A DNA stretch of 52,155 bases, taken from positions 1 through 52,155 of the forward strand of contig JAFRDH010000021.1 in NCBI GenBank assembly GCA_017403955.1. The letters are read 5' to 3'. Every line of letters begins with the position of its first letter. The stretch's first letter is position 1. The notes beneath the pieces were generated by a model. That model worked only from the letters and a program-made list of their open reading frames with translations. It was not told the origin of the DNA and did no database searches. Position numbers and translations under genes: made by a program. The DNA is from Mogibacterium sp. (GTDB taxonomy: Bacteria; Bacillota; Clostridia; Peptostreptococcales; Anaerovoracaceae). Positions 33,415 through 42,398 of this stretch are shown here, in pieces.

Positions 33415-35742
33415 ATGACTACTAATCTTAACAGTGAACAGAATAAAGCAGTAAAACATATCAACGGACCGGTCCTGATCCTCGCGGGTGCCGGCTCAGG
33501 CAAGACCGCGACCATGACACACCGCATGGCGTACATGATCAGTCAGGGCATCGATCCGCATAATATACTCGCCGTCACATTTACCAACAAGGCGGCTAAT
33601 GAGATGCGTACACGTGTCGCAGATCTTGTAGGCGACATATATGGCATGTGGATACTGACGTTCCATGCTATGTGTCTTCGCATGCTCAGATATTCCGGAG
33701 AATGCCTGGGGTACAAGCCGGGATTCACGGTCTACGATGAGACTGACAAGAAGACTCTTATCAAGAAGATCTGCAAGGAACTCGGTGTAGATGAGAAGAT
33801 CACTCCGGTCGCTATGATCATTTCAGTCATCAGCAAATGCAAGGAGCAGGAGCAGTATCCGGATGATTACCTTGCGGAATCTCCGGGAATGCCTCAGAAC
33901 AAGGCCATACATAATGTGTATTCAAAATATCAGGCGGAACTGATGGCAGCAAATGCTATGGATTTTGACGATCTGCTGTGGAACGGGGTCAAGCTTCTCG
34001 AACAGGAGCCTGATGTCCTCAGATATTACTCAGACCGGTTCAAATATATAATGGTAGACGAGTATCAGGATACCAACTATCTCCAGTACAAGCTTATCAG
34101 CATGCTCGCGTCAAGACATGGCAATCTATGCGTTGTCGGAGATGACGATCAGTGCATTTATCAGTGGAGAGGCGCGGATATCCGCAACATACTCGACTTC
34201 GAGAACGACTTCAAGGATGCTTTTACCGTAAGGCTTGAGCAGAACTACAGATCTGACGGCAACATCCTGAGACTAGCGAATTCGGTCATCAGCAACAACA
34301 CCAACCGCAAGGTCAAATCTCTCTGGACAGACAGGGAAGACGGCAACAAGGTCACTTACAGAAGGCTTGAAGACGAGAAGCAGGAAGCCTACTGGATCGG
34401 ATCGGAGATTGAGAATCTGAGAGCTCAGGGATATGCTTACAAGGATATCGCGATCCTGTACAGGAAGAACGCCCAGTCAAGGAGCTTCGAAGAGAAATTC
34501 AGCTTCCGCGGTATCCCGTACAGAGTTCTTGCCGGTCTCAGATATTATGACCGCAAGGAGATCAAGGACGTAATGGCTTATCTCCGCCTTATTGAGAATC
34601 CGGGCGATAATGTCTCAATGATGAGGATCATCAATGAACCTAAGAGGGGCATCGGGGCCAAAACTCTTGCTGCTATCGAGGAGTATGCGAATGCGTACGG
34701 AATGAGCATCTTCGATGCACTGTGCGATGAGACGCTGAGGGCATCATTAAGTGCAAAATGCAGAAAGGCTTCGGGTGAACTGACTCAGATGATCACAGAT
34801 ATCAGGAGCGAGCAGGACAACCTCACGATCCAGGATATTTATGACAATGTTCTCGAACGTTCCGGTTATCTCAAGGCTCTGGAGGATGCGCATACTATCG
34901 AGTCAGACGGCAGGATAGAGAACATAATGGAATTCAAGACCGTTATCGCAGAGTTCGAGAAAGGACTCGAAGACGGTACTGTACAGGCCCTTCGTGATGA
35001 GATGAGGGCAGAGAGACTTGCGCTTCTCGGAGAGGGGATCGAAGCGGCGGATCCGACCCCGCTTGGCGCTTTCCTCGAACAGATCACGCTGATGGCAGAT
35101 ATAGATAATCATGATGAAGACGAGGATGCGGTAGTCCTTATGACGCTGCATTCAGCCAAAGGGCTAGAGTTCCCGGTCGTTTTCATTCCGGGCATGGAGA
35201 ATGGAATGTTCCCGGGCGTAGCTGCGTTCGATGAGACTTCCAAGATGGAAGAAGAACGCAGGCTCTGCTATGTCGGTATCACACGAGCGATGAAGAAACT
35301 GTATCTGACTGGTGCGCAGGTCAGGACCATGTACGGCAGAACGGATTTCCAGATGGAGTCTATCTTCCTCGATGAGATGGACAAATCCTGCCTTGACGGT
35401 GACAGAACGGTCAAAGACAGAGTCAAGTCCGGAAGCGGATTGAGAGGCGAAGGCGGTATGCTGGGTGACTATATATTCAGCGGCAGGGCGATGGGCAATG
35501 CCGATGGCTATAACGGCGTACCGAAGGTAAAGCCATTCGATAATCTGAATGCTGCGAGAAAGGCAGCGCACAGGAGAGATATCGAGTCCGGTGAATTCGA
35601 GATCGGGGACATGCTCAGACATCCGAAATTCGGTGTCGGAATGCTCATCGCGCAGGATGAGAAAACAATGACAGTGATGTTCGACGATTATGGTGAGAAG
35701 AAGCTAGGGAAAGGCTTCGTAAAAATGGAAAAGGTGCAGTGA
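33415..35742 (+). CDS. pcrA: DNA helicase PcrA
   Basis: A 775-residue superfamily 1 helicase that unwinds DNA 3' to 5' in repair and plasmid replication and clears transcription complexes. Motifs: LNSEQNKAV (Q motif), LAGAGSGKTATM (Walker A), VDEYQDTNYLQ (II), VVGDDDQCIYQWRGA (III), LEQNYRS (IV), LMTLHSAKGLEFPVVFI (V) and CYVGITRAMKKL (VI). The C-terminus has the conserved GDMLRHPKFGVG segment that binds RNA polymerase. The length is normal. ligA follows after 3 nt, the standard pcrA-ligA pair. Confidence 0.97.
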   Translation: MTTNLNSEQNKAVKHINGPVLILAGAGSGKTATMTHRMAYMISQGIDPHNILAVTFTNKAANEMRTRVADLVGDIYGMWILTFHAMCLRMLRYSGECLGYKPGFTVYDETDKKTLIKKICKELGVDEKITPVAMIISVISKCKEQEQYPDDYLAESPGMPQNKAIHNVYSKYQAELMAANAMDFDDLLWNGVKLLEQEPDVLRYYSDRFKYIMVDEYQDTNYLQYKLISMLASRHGNLCVVGDDDQCIYQWRGADIRNILDFENDFKDAFTVRLEQNYRSDGNILRLANSVISNNTNRKVKSLWTDREDGNKVTYRRLEDEKQEAYWIGSEIENLRAQGYAYKDIAILYRKNAQSRSFEEKFSFRGIPYRVLAGLRYYDRKEIKDVMAYLRLIENPGDNVSMMRIINEPKRGIGAKTLAAIEEYANAYGMSIFDALCDETLRASLSAKCRKASGELTQMITDIRSEQDNLTIQDIYDNVLERSGYLKALEDAHTIESDGRIENIMEFKTVIAEFEKGLEDGTVQALRDEMRAERLALLGEGIEAADPTPLGAFLEQITLMADIDNHDEDEDAVVLMTLHSAKGLEFPVVFIPGMENGMFPGVAAFDETSKMEEERRLCYVGITRAMKKLYLTGAQVRTMYGRTDFQMESIFLDEMDKSCLDGDRTVKDRVKSGSGLRGEGGMLGDYIFSGRAMGNADGYNGVPKVKPFDNLNAARKAAHRRDIESGEFEIGDMLRHPKFGVGMLIAQDEKTMTVMFDDYGEKKLGKGFVKMEKVQ

Positions 35743-35745
35743 CCT

Positions 35746-37704
35746 ATGAATTATGATGAGAAAATCGCAAGGATAGATGAACTTGCCGGCAAGCTCAACG
35801 AAGCTTCAAGGGCATATTATGCTGACGGGATCGAGATCATCACCAACTTTGAGTATGACGAGATGTATGATGAGCTTCTCGCTCTTGAAGATGAGACCGG
35901 CTACATCAGAAATGACAGCCCTTCGATCAACGTAGGATATGAGACAGCAGCAGGCCTTCCTAAGATAACACATGAGGTCAAGATGTTGTCGCTCAACAAG
36001 ACCAAGGACAGAGACGAACTCAAGGCATGGCTTGGAAATCAGGAAGGACTTCTGTCATGGAAGCTTGACGGACTTACTGTCGGACTTACTTATGAGAACG
36101 GAAGACTCAGCCAGGCCGTTACGAGAGGTAACGGAATCGAGGGTGAGCTTATTACTGCTAACGCTCTTGAGTGCCGTAATGTGCCTAAGATGATCCCTTA
36201 CAAAGGCAAGGTCATAGTAAGGGGCGAAGCCGTGATCAAGTATTCTGACTTCGAGAAGATCAACGAGGCGATCGATGATACTGATGCCAAGTATAAGAAC
36301 CCGAGGAATCTCTGCAGCGGAAGCATACGTCAGCTGGATCCGAAGGTGACCGCCGAGAGATCCGTTTACTTCTATGCTTTCACACTTACCGTATCTGAAG
36401 GAATAGATTTCGATAGCCGCCGCGCTAAAATGGAGTGGATGAGATCACAGGGCTTCGATATAGTCGACTATGTGATGGTAAATGCGGACAATCTGATCGA
36501 TGTTATAGATGATTATGAAGCTCGCATTCCTGAATTCGACATACCATCAGACGGACTTGTACTGACTTTCGAAGACGTCAATTATGCTTCGACTCTTGGC
36601 GCTACAGCCAAATTCCCTAAGGACTCAATAGCATTCAAATGGCGTGACCAGAATGCTGATACCATCCTGAGGGAGATCGAGTGGAGCCCGTCAAGAACAG
36701 GACTTCTCAATCCTGTAGCGGTCTTTGACCCTGTAGAACTCGAAGGAACTACAGTTTCAAGAGCTTCAGTCCACAACCTGAACATCGTAGAAGATCTTGC
36801 GCTTGGGATCGGGGATACGATCAGAGTATATAAGGCCAACATGATCATCCCTCAGCTCAGCGACAATCTTACAAGAAGTGGCAATCTGGAAATACCTGAC
36901 AGATGTCCGGTATGCGGAGGCGCTGCGGAAGTGTTTGAAGACGGCGGGACCAAGACTCTTCACTGCATCAATCCTGACTGCCTCGCCAAACACGTCAAGA
37001 AATTTTCGCATTTTGTCTCAAGAGATGCGCTCAACATAGAGGGACTGTCTGAATCCGGTCTCCTCAAGCTGATCGGGATCGGCGCAATAAGGACTTTCCC
37101 GGATCTTTTCAGACTCGAAGGATACAAAGACGAGATCATACAGCTTGAAGGTTTCGGACCTAAGTCCTACGACAACCTGATAGCTTCTGCCGGAAAGGCA
37201 TCGCATACAACTCCTGCAAGGCTGCTCTACAGCCTCGGAGTACCGGGCATCGGAGTGTCTACATCGAATACTATAGCAAGATTTTGCCGTAATAACTGGA
37301 GCGAGATCGAATCGCTGACAGAAGAAGATCTGACGATGATCGATGGAGTAGGCAGTGTGCTTTCCAGAGACTATGTCAAGTATTTCAGCGACGAAGAGAA
37401 CAAGAAGGTAATAGCTGAACTTGTCTCAATGCTCGAGCTCGATGAGAGCTACGAAGCAGCAGGGATAGGTCTTGAAGGCAAAACGTTCGTTATTACAGGA
37501 AGTCTCGAACATTACAGCAACCGAAAGGAACTTAAGGCAGAAATCGAGGCAGAAGGCGGCAAGGTCGCAGGCTCAGTTTCCGCCAAAACAGATTACCTGA
37601 TAACAAACGACCCGAATTCCGGCTCTTCCAAGAACAGGAATGCCCGTGAACTCGGTGTTGAGATAATCACAGAAGAAGATATCCGCAGGATGCTCGGACA
37701 CTGA
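35746..37704 (+). CDS. ligA: NAD-dependent DNA ligase LigA
   Basis: A 652-residue ligase that seals nicks in replication and repair using NAD. Order: Ia domain, adenylation domain with nucleophile Lys106 in WKLDG, OB fold, zinc finger (CPVCGG... and CINPDC, four cysteines), helix-hairpin-helix repeats (GFGPKSYDNLI, LGVPGIGVS, DGVGSVLS) and a C-terminal BRCT domain (FVITGSLEHYSNRKEL). All catalytic parts are intact. It is translated with pcrA (3-nt gap). Confidence 0.97.
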   Translation: MNYDEKIARIDELAGKLNEASRAYYADGIEIITNFEYDEMYDELLALEDETGYIRNDSPSINVGYETAAGLPKITHEVKMLSLNKTKDRDELKAWLGNQEGLLSWKLDGLTVGLTYENGRLSQAVTRGNGIEGELITANALECRNVPKMIPYKGKVIVRGEAVIKYSDFEKINEAIDDTDAKYKNPRNLCSGSIRQLDPKVTAERSVYFYAFTLTVSEGIDFDSRRAKMEWMRSQGFDIVDYVMVNADNLIDVIDDYEARIPEFDIPSDGLVLTFEDVNYASTLGATAKFPKDSIAFKWRDQNADTILREIEWSPSRTGLLNPVAVFDPVELEGTTVSRASVHNLNIVEDLALGIGDTIRVYKANMIIPQLSDNLTRSGNLEIPDRCPVCGGAAEVFEDGGTKTLHCINPDCLAKHVKKFSHFVSRDALNIEGLSESGLLKLIGIGAIRTFPDLFRLEGYKDEIIQLEGFGPKSYDNLIASAGKASHTTPARLLYSLGVPGIGVSTSNTIARFCRNNWSEIESLTEEDLTMIDGVGSVLSRDYVKYFSDEENKKVIAELVSMLELDESYEAAGIGLEGKTFVITGSLEHYSNRKELKAEIEAEGGKVAGSVSAKTDYLITNDPNSGSSKNRNARELGVEIITEEDIRRMLGH

Positions 37705-37791
37705 TTATCTGCATAACGGACAGCTGTGCCGGGTAAGCAGCACGTTTGATCAGTTAACTCACGCTGAACAACAGAAAGGAGGAAGAGAACA

Positions 37792-39189
37792 ATGGATAAC
37801 ATGAATGCTATGATCGATATGGAACAGGCATACGAAGAATCCATAGAGAAGATTTTCGAACTGCTCGAGGAAAAGAAATATTTCCGCTGCAGAGATGAAC
37901 TCCTCAAACACGATGAAGTAGAAATCGCAGAAATGCTGGTCGATATCCGACGAAAATTCGATCTTCAGAGAATGGTCGTGTTGTTCAGGGCTCTTCCTAA
38001 AGACATCAGCGTAGATGTTTTTGCCGAACTGAGTACGGATGACAAACTTGATATCATCAATATAATCACAGATCCCGAGCTCAAATACATTCTCGATGAA
38101 CTCGACTTCGACGATATGATCGACGTACTTGAAGAACTTCCTTCAAATATCGTTGACAAGATACTCGACAAAACACCTAAGAGCGAGAGAAGGATGATCA
38201 ACACCTTCCTCAAATACAAAGAAGACAGCGCCGGCTCACTGATGACGCCGGAGTATATTAGTCTCAGGAAGAACATGACGGTCAGAGAGGCACTTGATCA
38301 TATCAAGGAAGTCGGACTCGATTCCGAGACGATCTATACATGCTATGTCCTTGATACCGGACGTAAACTGATCGGAGTAGTTTCGCTCAAATCACTTGTT
38401 ATTTCACCTGACAATTCGATCATATCCGATCTCATGCACGATGACCCGGTCGTAGCGCATGTAGATGATGACCAGGAAGAAGTATCCGACCTCTTCACAC
38501 GTTACGGTTATCTGGCTATCCCGGTCGTTGACAACGAATACAGACTGGTCGGTATCGTAACCGTCGACGATATTCTTGACGTCATCGAAGAAGAGGCGAC
38601 AGAGGATATCGAGCGTATGGGCGGTGTCATCGATACAATGGATAAGGAATATCTGGATATGTCGGTATTCCATCATGTCAAAGCGAGACTTCCGTGGCTG
38701 TTCCTGCTGATGTGCTCATACTTCATCACAGGCGGGATACTTCAGAGATTCGAGGATGCAATGTCTGCGGTCATCGCGCTGGTAATCTACATGCCGATGC
38801 TGATGGGTACAGGCGGTAACTCCGGATCGCAGTCATCCACACTTATCATCCGTGGTATGGCGACCGGTGAACTGGAACTCCGCGACTTTATCAAGGTAAT
38901 GTGGAAGGAGATCCGTGTAGGTCTCATCGTTGGAGTCTGCCTGAGTATTCTCAACTACTTCAGGATAGTGTTCCTTGACCACAATCCGCCGCTTGTTGCA
39001 CTCACTGTTTGCTGCTCTATGATCCTCATAGTCATCATAGCCAAACTGATAGGATCGATGCTTCCGATGCTGGCGAAGAAAATCGGGATCGACCCTGCGC
39101 TGATGGCGGGACCTATGATGGCTTCGATCACAGACATGATCTCACTTTGCACATACTTCATCATGGCAGGCTTCTTCCTCAAGATTTAA
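37792..39189 (+). CDS. mgtE: magnesium transporter MgtE
   Basis: A 465-residue magnesium channel. An N-domain (about 20-125), two CBS domains (about 140-260) that sense Mg, a plug helix and five transmembrane helices from about 300 to the end with MGTGGNSGSQSSTL and the MAGPMMASITD pore region. The SD AAAGGAGG lies at 37776-37783. The 87-nt gap after ligA holds no M-box riboswitch, which would need about 160 nt, so control of this gene is not visible. Confidence 0.95.
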   Translation: MDNMNAMIDMEQAYEESIEKIFELLEEKKYFRCRDELLKHDEVEIAEMLVDIRRKFDLQRMVVLFRALPKDISVDVFAELSTDDKLDIINIITDPELKYILDELDFDDMIDVLEELPSNIVDKILDKTPKSERRMINTFLKYKEDSAGSLMTPEYISLRKNMTVREALDHIKEVGLDSETIYTCYVLDTGRKLIGVVSLKSLVISPDNSIISDLMHDDPVVAHVDDDQEEVSDLFTRYGYLAIPVVDNEYRLVGIVTVDDILDVIEEEATEDIERMGGVIDTMDKEYLDMSVFHHVKARLPWLFLLMCSYFITGGILQRFEDAMSAVIALVIYMPMLMGTGGNSGSQSSTLIIRGMATGELELRDFIKVMWKEIRVGLIVGVCLSILNYFRIVFLDHNPPLVALTVCCSMILIVIIAKLIGSMLPMLAKKIGIDPALMAGPMMASITDMISLCTYFIMAGFFLKI

Positions 39190-39199
39190 ATAATAATTT

Positions 39200-39285
39200 C
39201 ACGCCAATATTTGATAATGATCAGGGCTGATGCATTCATACGACTGCGTCAGTCCTTTTGAATTGGCGGTTTACGGCGTGTTTTT
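39200..39285 (+). terminator. structured terminator region after mgtE
   Basis: GGGCTGATGCA (39224-39234) pairs with TGCGTCAGTCC (39245-39255) with two G-U pairs, followed by TTTT: a terminator. It sits inside an outer stem CGCCAAT (39202-39208) / ATTGGCG (39262-39268). A competing stem, CACGCC (39200-39205) / GGCGTG (39275-39280), ends in TTTTT. The region 39286-39334 shows nothing else. Confidence 0.6.
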
Positions 39286-39334
39286 GAAGTATGAAAGTTC
39301 GTTAAGAATATAGTAATTACAACATCTTGTGGTG

Positions 39335-39340
39335 TATAAT
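39335..39340 (+). promoter_or_regulatory. possible -10 of the ftsEX transcript
   Basis: A perfect TATAAT directly after TG. No good -35 lies 17-18 bp upstream. The leader would be about 60 nt. ftsE's SD is AAGGA near 39398. Confidence 0.4.
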
Positions 39341-39403
39341 AACTTTGATTCGGTATATATAGAACAGTTAGCTACATGAAACTATTGGAGATTTTCAAGG
39401 AAC

Positions 39404-40285
39404 ATGATCGTATTCAACAATGTCACTAAAAAGTACGGCAGCAATATCGGACTTCTGGATGCCTCAGTGCATATCAACAGAGGAGATTTCGTATTCCTCG
39501 TAGGTCCGAGTGGTGCAGGCAAGACGACTTTTATCAAACTTATCCTCAAAGAGATCGAGCCTGATAAGGGCAGGATCATTCTTGCGGGCAAGGATATCAC
39601 ACATATCGGAAGGAGAGAAGTCCCTGAGATCAGACAGAAGATCGGAATGGTCTTCCAGGATTTCCGTCTTCTCGAGAAGAAGACCGTATATGAAAATGTC
39701 GCTTTTGCTATGGAGGTTCTCCACAAGAGCAGACGCGAGATCAAGGAGCGTGTGCCATTTGTTCTTGATCTTGTAGACATCAAAGACAAAGCGAACAGAT
39801 ATCCTGATGAGCTTTCCGCAGGTGAACAGCAGAGAGTAGGTATCGCAAGAGCTCTGGTCAACAAGCCAAGAGTTCTGATCTGTGATGAGCCTACAGGAAA
39901 CCTCGACCCTGTTACTGCGATGGATATCATGGAACTCCTTGAGAAAATCAATATCAGAGGAACGACTATCCTCATGGTCACACACGCAAAGGATATCGTC
40001 AACAAGATGAACAAGAGAGTAGTTGCTATTGATCAGGGACGTATCGTACGTGACGATCAGGAAGGCAAGTATTCAAGACATTCTGCAGCTGAAAGCGACA
40101 TACTGGCACCTGGCCTCAGCGCTCTTGCAGGCACAGGCGTTGAAAACATGACTAACGACGAGCGCAAGACTATGTACTTCGCATCGCCGCAGACCGCTGT
40201 TTCTTTTGCAGATGACGGAGATGAAGGAGATGTTGCATCAATGGTAGATGAATACCTGAATGGCGGGGAGGATGTCTATGAGTAG
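39404..40285 (+). CDS. ftsE: cell division ATP-binding protein FtsE, C-terminally extended
   Basis: A 293-residue ABC ATPase that with FtsX activates peptidoglycan hydrolases at the septum. Walker A GPSGAGKTT, Q-loop VFQDFRLL (typical FtsE), signature LSAGEQQRVGIARAL (SAGE instead of the usual SGGE), Walker B LICDEPTGNLD and H-loop VTHA. Usual FtsE is about 225-230 residues; here about 65 extra residues follow RIVRDDQEGKY, acidic and low-complexity (AGTGVENMTND...VASMVDEYLNGGEDVYE). The extension runs up to the ftsX start with an 8-nt overlap. Confidence 0.95.
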   Translation: MIVFNNVTKKYGSNIGLLDASVHINRGDFVFLVGPSGAGKTTFIKLILKEIEPDKGRIILAGKDITHIGRREVPEIRQKIGMVFQDFRLLEKKTVYENVAFAMEVLHKSRREIKERVPFVLDLVDIKDKANRYPDELSAGEQQRVGIARALVNKPRVLICDEPTGNLDPVTAMDIMELLEKINIRGTTILMVTHAKDIVNKMNKRVVAIDQGRIVRDDQEGKYSRHSAAESDILAPGLSALAGTGVENMTNDERKTMYFASPQTAVSFADDGDEGDVASMVDEYLNGGEDVYE

Positions 40286-41168
40286 GACCGGTTATAATCT
40301 CAAACAGGCCTTCTCACAGATGGGCCGCAATAAGGGAATGTATTTCACCTCAGTTCTCGCTATCACTGCAATGATGCTCATTCTAGGATTGTTCTTCGTT
40401 GCATTTGTAAATGTCAATCTGTTTGCTGCGATGATAGAGAAGGACTATAACGTTATCCAGATCTATCTGGTGGATAACAACACAGATGAAATTGCTTACA
40501 GTGTCCAGGATACACTTGAAGGAACACCGGGAGTCGATCATGTGACTTTCGTTCCTAAGGATGAAGCCCTCGAGACACTTAAGGTCAGATGGGGCGATAA
40601 CGGATATCTTCTGGACAATCTGCCTAAGAACCCTCTGCCTAATTCTTTCAATGTATATGTAGAGGACAAGGACGTCGCTCATTCGCTTGCGGAGAGTGCG
40701 GTGTCGATAGAGGGTGTGGACGATGTTGTTTATTATCAGGATACGATCGACAAACTCGCTCAGATATCTCATTTCATAGAGATGGGATCACTGATAGCGA
40801 TGGGATTCCTCGTTATCGTTTCGATCATCATAGTTGCCAATACGATCAAACTCACTGTTTTCAACCGTGAGAAGGAGATCGGCATCATGAAATATCTCGG
40901 CGCGACCGACTGGTTCGTAAGAGCGCCATTCATCTGGGGAGGCATTATTATAGGTATGCTCTCTGCGGGCATAGCTACGGGCCTTACATATCTGATCTAT
41001 AACAAGGTCACCCAGATCATAGGATCCGACATTACAAGGATATTGTCTGTAACTGTAGTCCCTGCGGATTATCTTACAGTCAATCTCCTGATAATTTTCA
41101 TGTGCATCGGCGTAAGTATAGGGATCTGCGGAAGTATTATTTCCATCAGGAAGTTCCTTGACAGATAA
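40278..41168 (+). CDS. ftsX: cell division protein FtsX
   Basis: A 296-residue permease-like protein with four transmembrane helices, one after residue 25 and three near the C-terminus, and an extracellular loop of about 120 residues that contacts the hydrolase. ATG 40278 is preferred over 40260 and 40272, because GGGAGG at 40264-40270 is 7 nt away. It overlaps ftsE by 8 nt. Its last gene partner, an M23 hydrolase, follows 12 nt later, matching the FtsEX-PcsB layout. Confidence 0.95.
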   Translation: MSRTGYNLKQAFSQMGRNKGMYFTSVLAITAMMLILGLFFVAFVNVNLFAAMIEKDYNVIQIYLVDNNTDEIAYSVQDTLEGTPGVDHVTFVPKDEALETLKVRWGDNGYLLDNLPKNPLPNSFNVYVEDKDVAHSLAESAVSIEGVDDVVYYQDTIDKLAQISHFIEMGSLIAMGFLVIVSIIIVANTIKLTVFNREKEIGIMKYLGATDWFVRAPFIWGGIIIGMLSAGIATGLTYLIYNKVTQIIGSDITRILSVTVVPADYLTVNLLIIFMCIGVSIGICGSIISIRKFLDR

Positions 41169-41180
41169 ACGGGGTATCGG

Positions 41181-42359
41181 ATGAACAAAACAAGAAAAAG
41201 TCAAATCATAATAGTCATACTTCTCATACTGACGCTCGTCATTGCGCCTTTCACTCCTTATGTATCTACTTTTGCAGAGACTCAGGAGGAGATCGATGCA
41301 GCGCATGAAGCGGCAGAAGAAGCAAAAGCAGCAACTGAAGCTAAGAGAAAAGAAGCAAAAGCAGCTGCTAAGAAGGCTGCGGATGCTGTAGCCAATATCG
41401 AGGCTGCCGAAGAGCAGCTCCTGAAACTTCAGGCTCAGATGGAAATCACTCTGAGTGCCATCAATACCAAGAAGGCAGAGATCGAGAGCACCAGAGTCAA
41501 GATGGCTCAGAAGCAGGAAGAAATCAAAGAGCAGAACGAAGCTCTCAATAATCGTCTTACTGCGATGTACAAGACCGGCACGACGGGTATCGTTGATGTA
41601 GTGCTGAGCTCGGAGAGTGTTGAAGACCTGCTGACTAATGTCGGTATGGTGAACAAGATCCTTGAGAGTGACCAGAAACTCCTCAAGAAACTCCAGCGCG
41701 CTTACAAAAAGCTCCGCCAGCTCAAGAAAGAACTCGAAGAGCAGAAAGCAGCTCTCGAGCAGCAGGAGATCAACCTTGAGGCACAGGAGTTCGAAACTGA
41801 AGAACTCAAGGCTAGATTCCAGGAAGAAGCCGACAAGCTCAAGGCAATGGAAGACCAGCTCGAAAAAGAAGCGGAAGTCCTCGCTGCAGAAGCCGCTGCA
41901 AAGCAGGCAGAAGCTGAGGCAATGATCCTTGATGAAGGCGGAGATGTAGAAGTCGAAGTAGGCAATTACACATGGGCCTGGCCTACTCAGAGCAATTGGT
42001 TCATCACGTCCAATTACGGATGGAGAATCTGCCCGTTCCACGGCAGAGAGTTCCACAACGGAATAGATATCGTGCTGACCAGCGGGACGTATGGTTCGCC
42101 GGTATATGCTATTGCGGACGGCATGGTCACCAGAGCATCATGGTACAGCAGCTACGGCAACTGCATCCAGATCGGGCACGGATCAGGATACAGTTCGCTA
42201 TACGGACATCTTAAAGGATTCAACTGCTCTGCCGGGCAGTTTGTGAAGAAGGGTACTGTGATCGGATATATCGGAAGTACCGGCAATTCAACAGGACCAC
42301 ACCTGCATTTCTCAGTATACAAGAACGGAAACATGACCAACCCGTTCAGTCTTTACTAG
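41181..42359 (+). CDS. M23-family peptidoglycan hydrolase with coiled coil (FtsEX-activated type)
   Basis: A 392-residue secreted protein. The signal peptide (residues 1-32) ends near STFA. Long coiled coils cover about 34-245, like EnvC and PcsB, whose coiled coils bind the FtsX loop. A LytM/M23 metallopeptidase domain follows: zinc ligands H292 and D296 in HNGIDI and H374/H376 in GPHLHF. Because all ligands are present, it should be an active endopeptidase rather than a degenerate EnvC activator. Its position right after ftsEX implies that FtsEX controls it. Confidence 0.93.
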   Translation: MNKTRKSQIIIVILLILTLVIAPFTPYVSTFAETQEEIDAAHEAAEEAKAATEAKRKEAKAAAKKAADAVANIEAAEEQLLKLQAQMEITLSAINTKKAEIESTRVKMAQKQEEIKEQNEALNNRLTAMYKTGTTGIVDVVLSSESVEDLLTNVGMVNKILESDQKLLKKLQRAYKKLRQLKKELEEQKAALEQQEINLEAQEFETEELKARFQEEADKLKAMEDQLEKEAEVLAAEAAAKQAEAEAMILDEGGDVEVEVGNYTWAWPTQSNWFITSNYGWRICPFHGREFHNGIDIVLTSGTYGSPVYAIADGMVTRASWYSSYGNCIQIGHGSGYSSLYGHLKGFNCSAGQFVKKGTVIGYIGSTGNSTGPHLHFSVYKNGNMTNPFSLY

Positions 42360-42398
42360 AGATACAGCATTAACAGACAAGTAAAGGAAACAACCGGA

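Noticed and set aside
37705-37791. A possible Mg-sensing (M-box) riboswitch before mgtE
   Set aside because: The gap of 87 nt is too short and the conserved M-box core is not visible.
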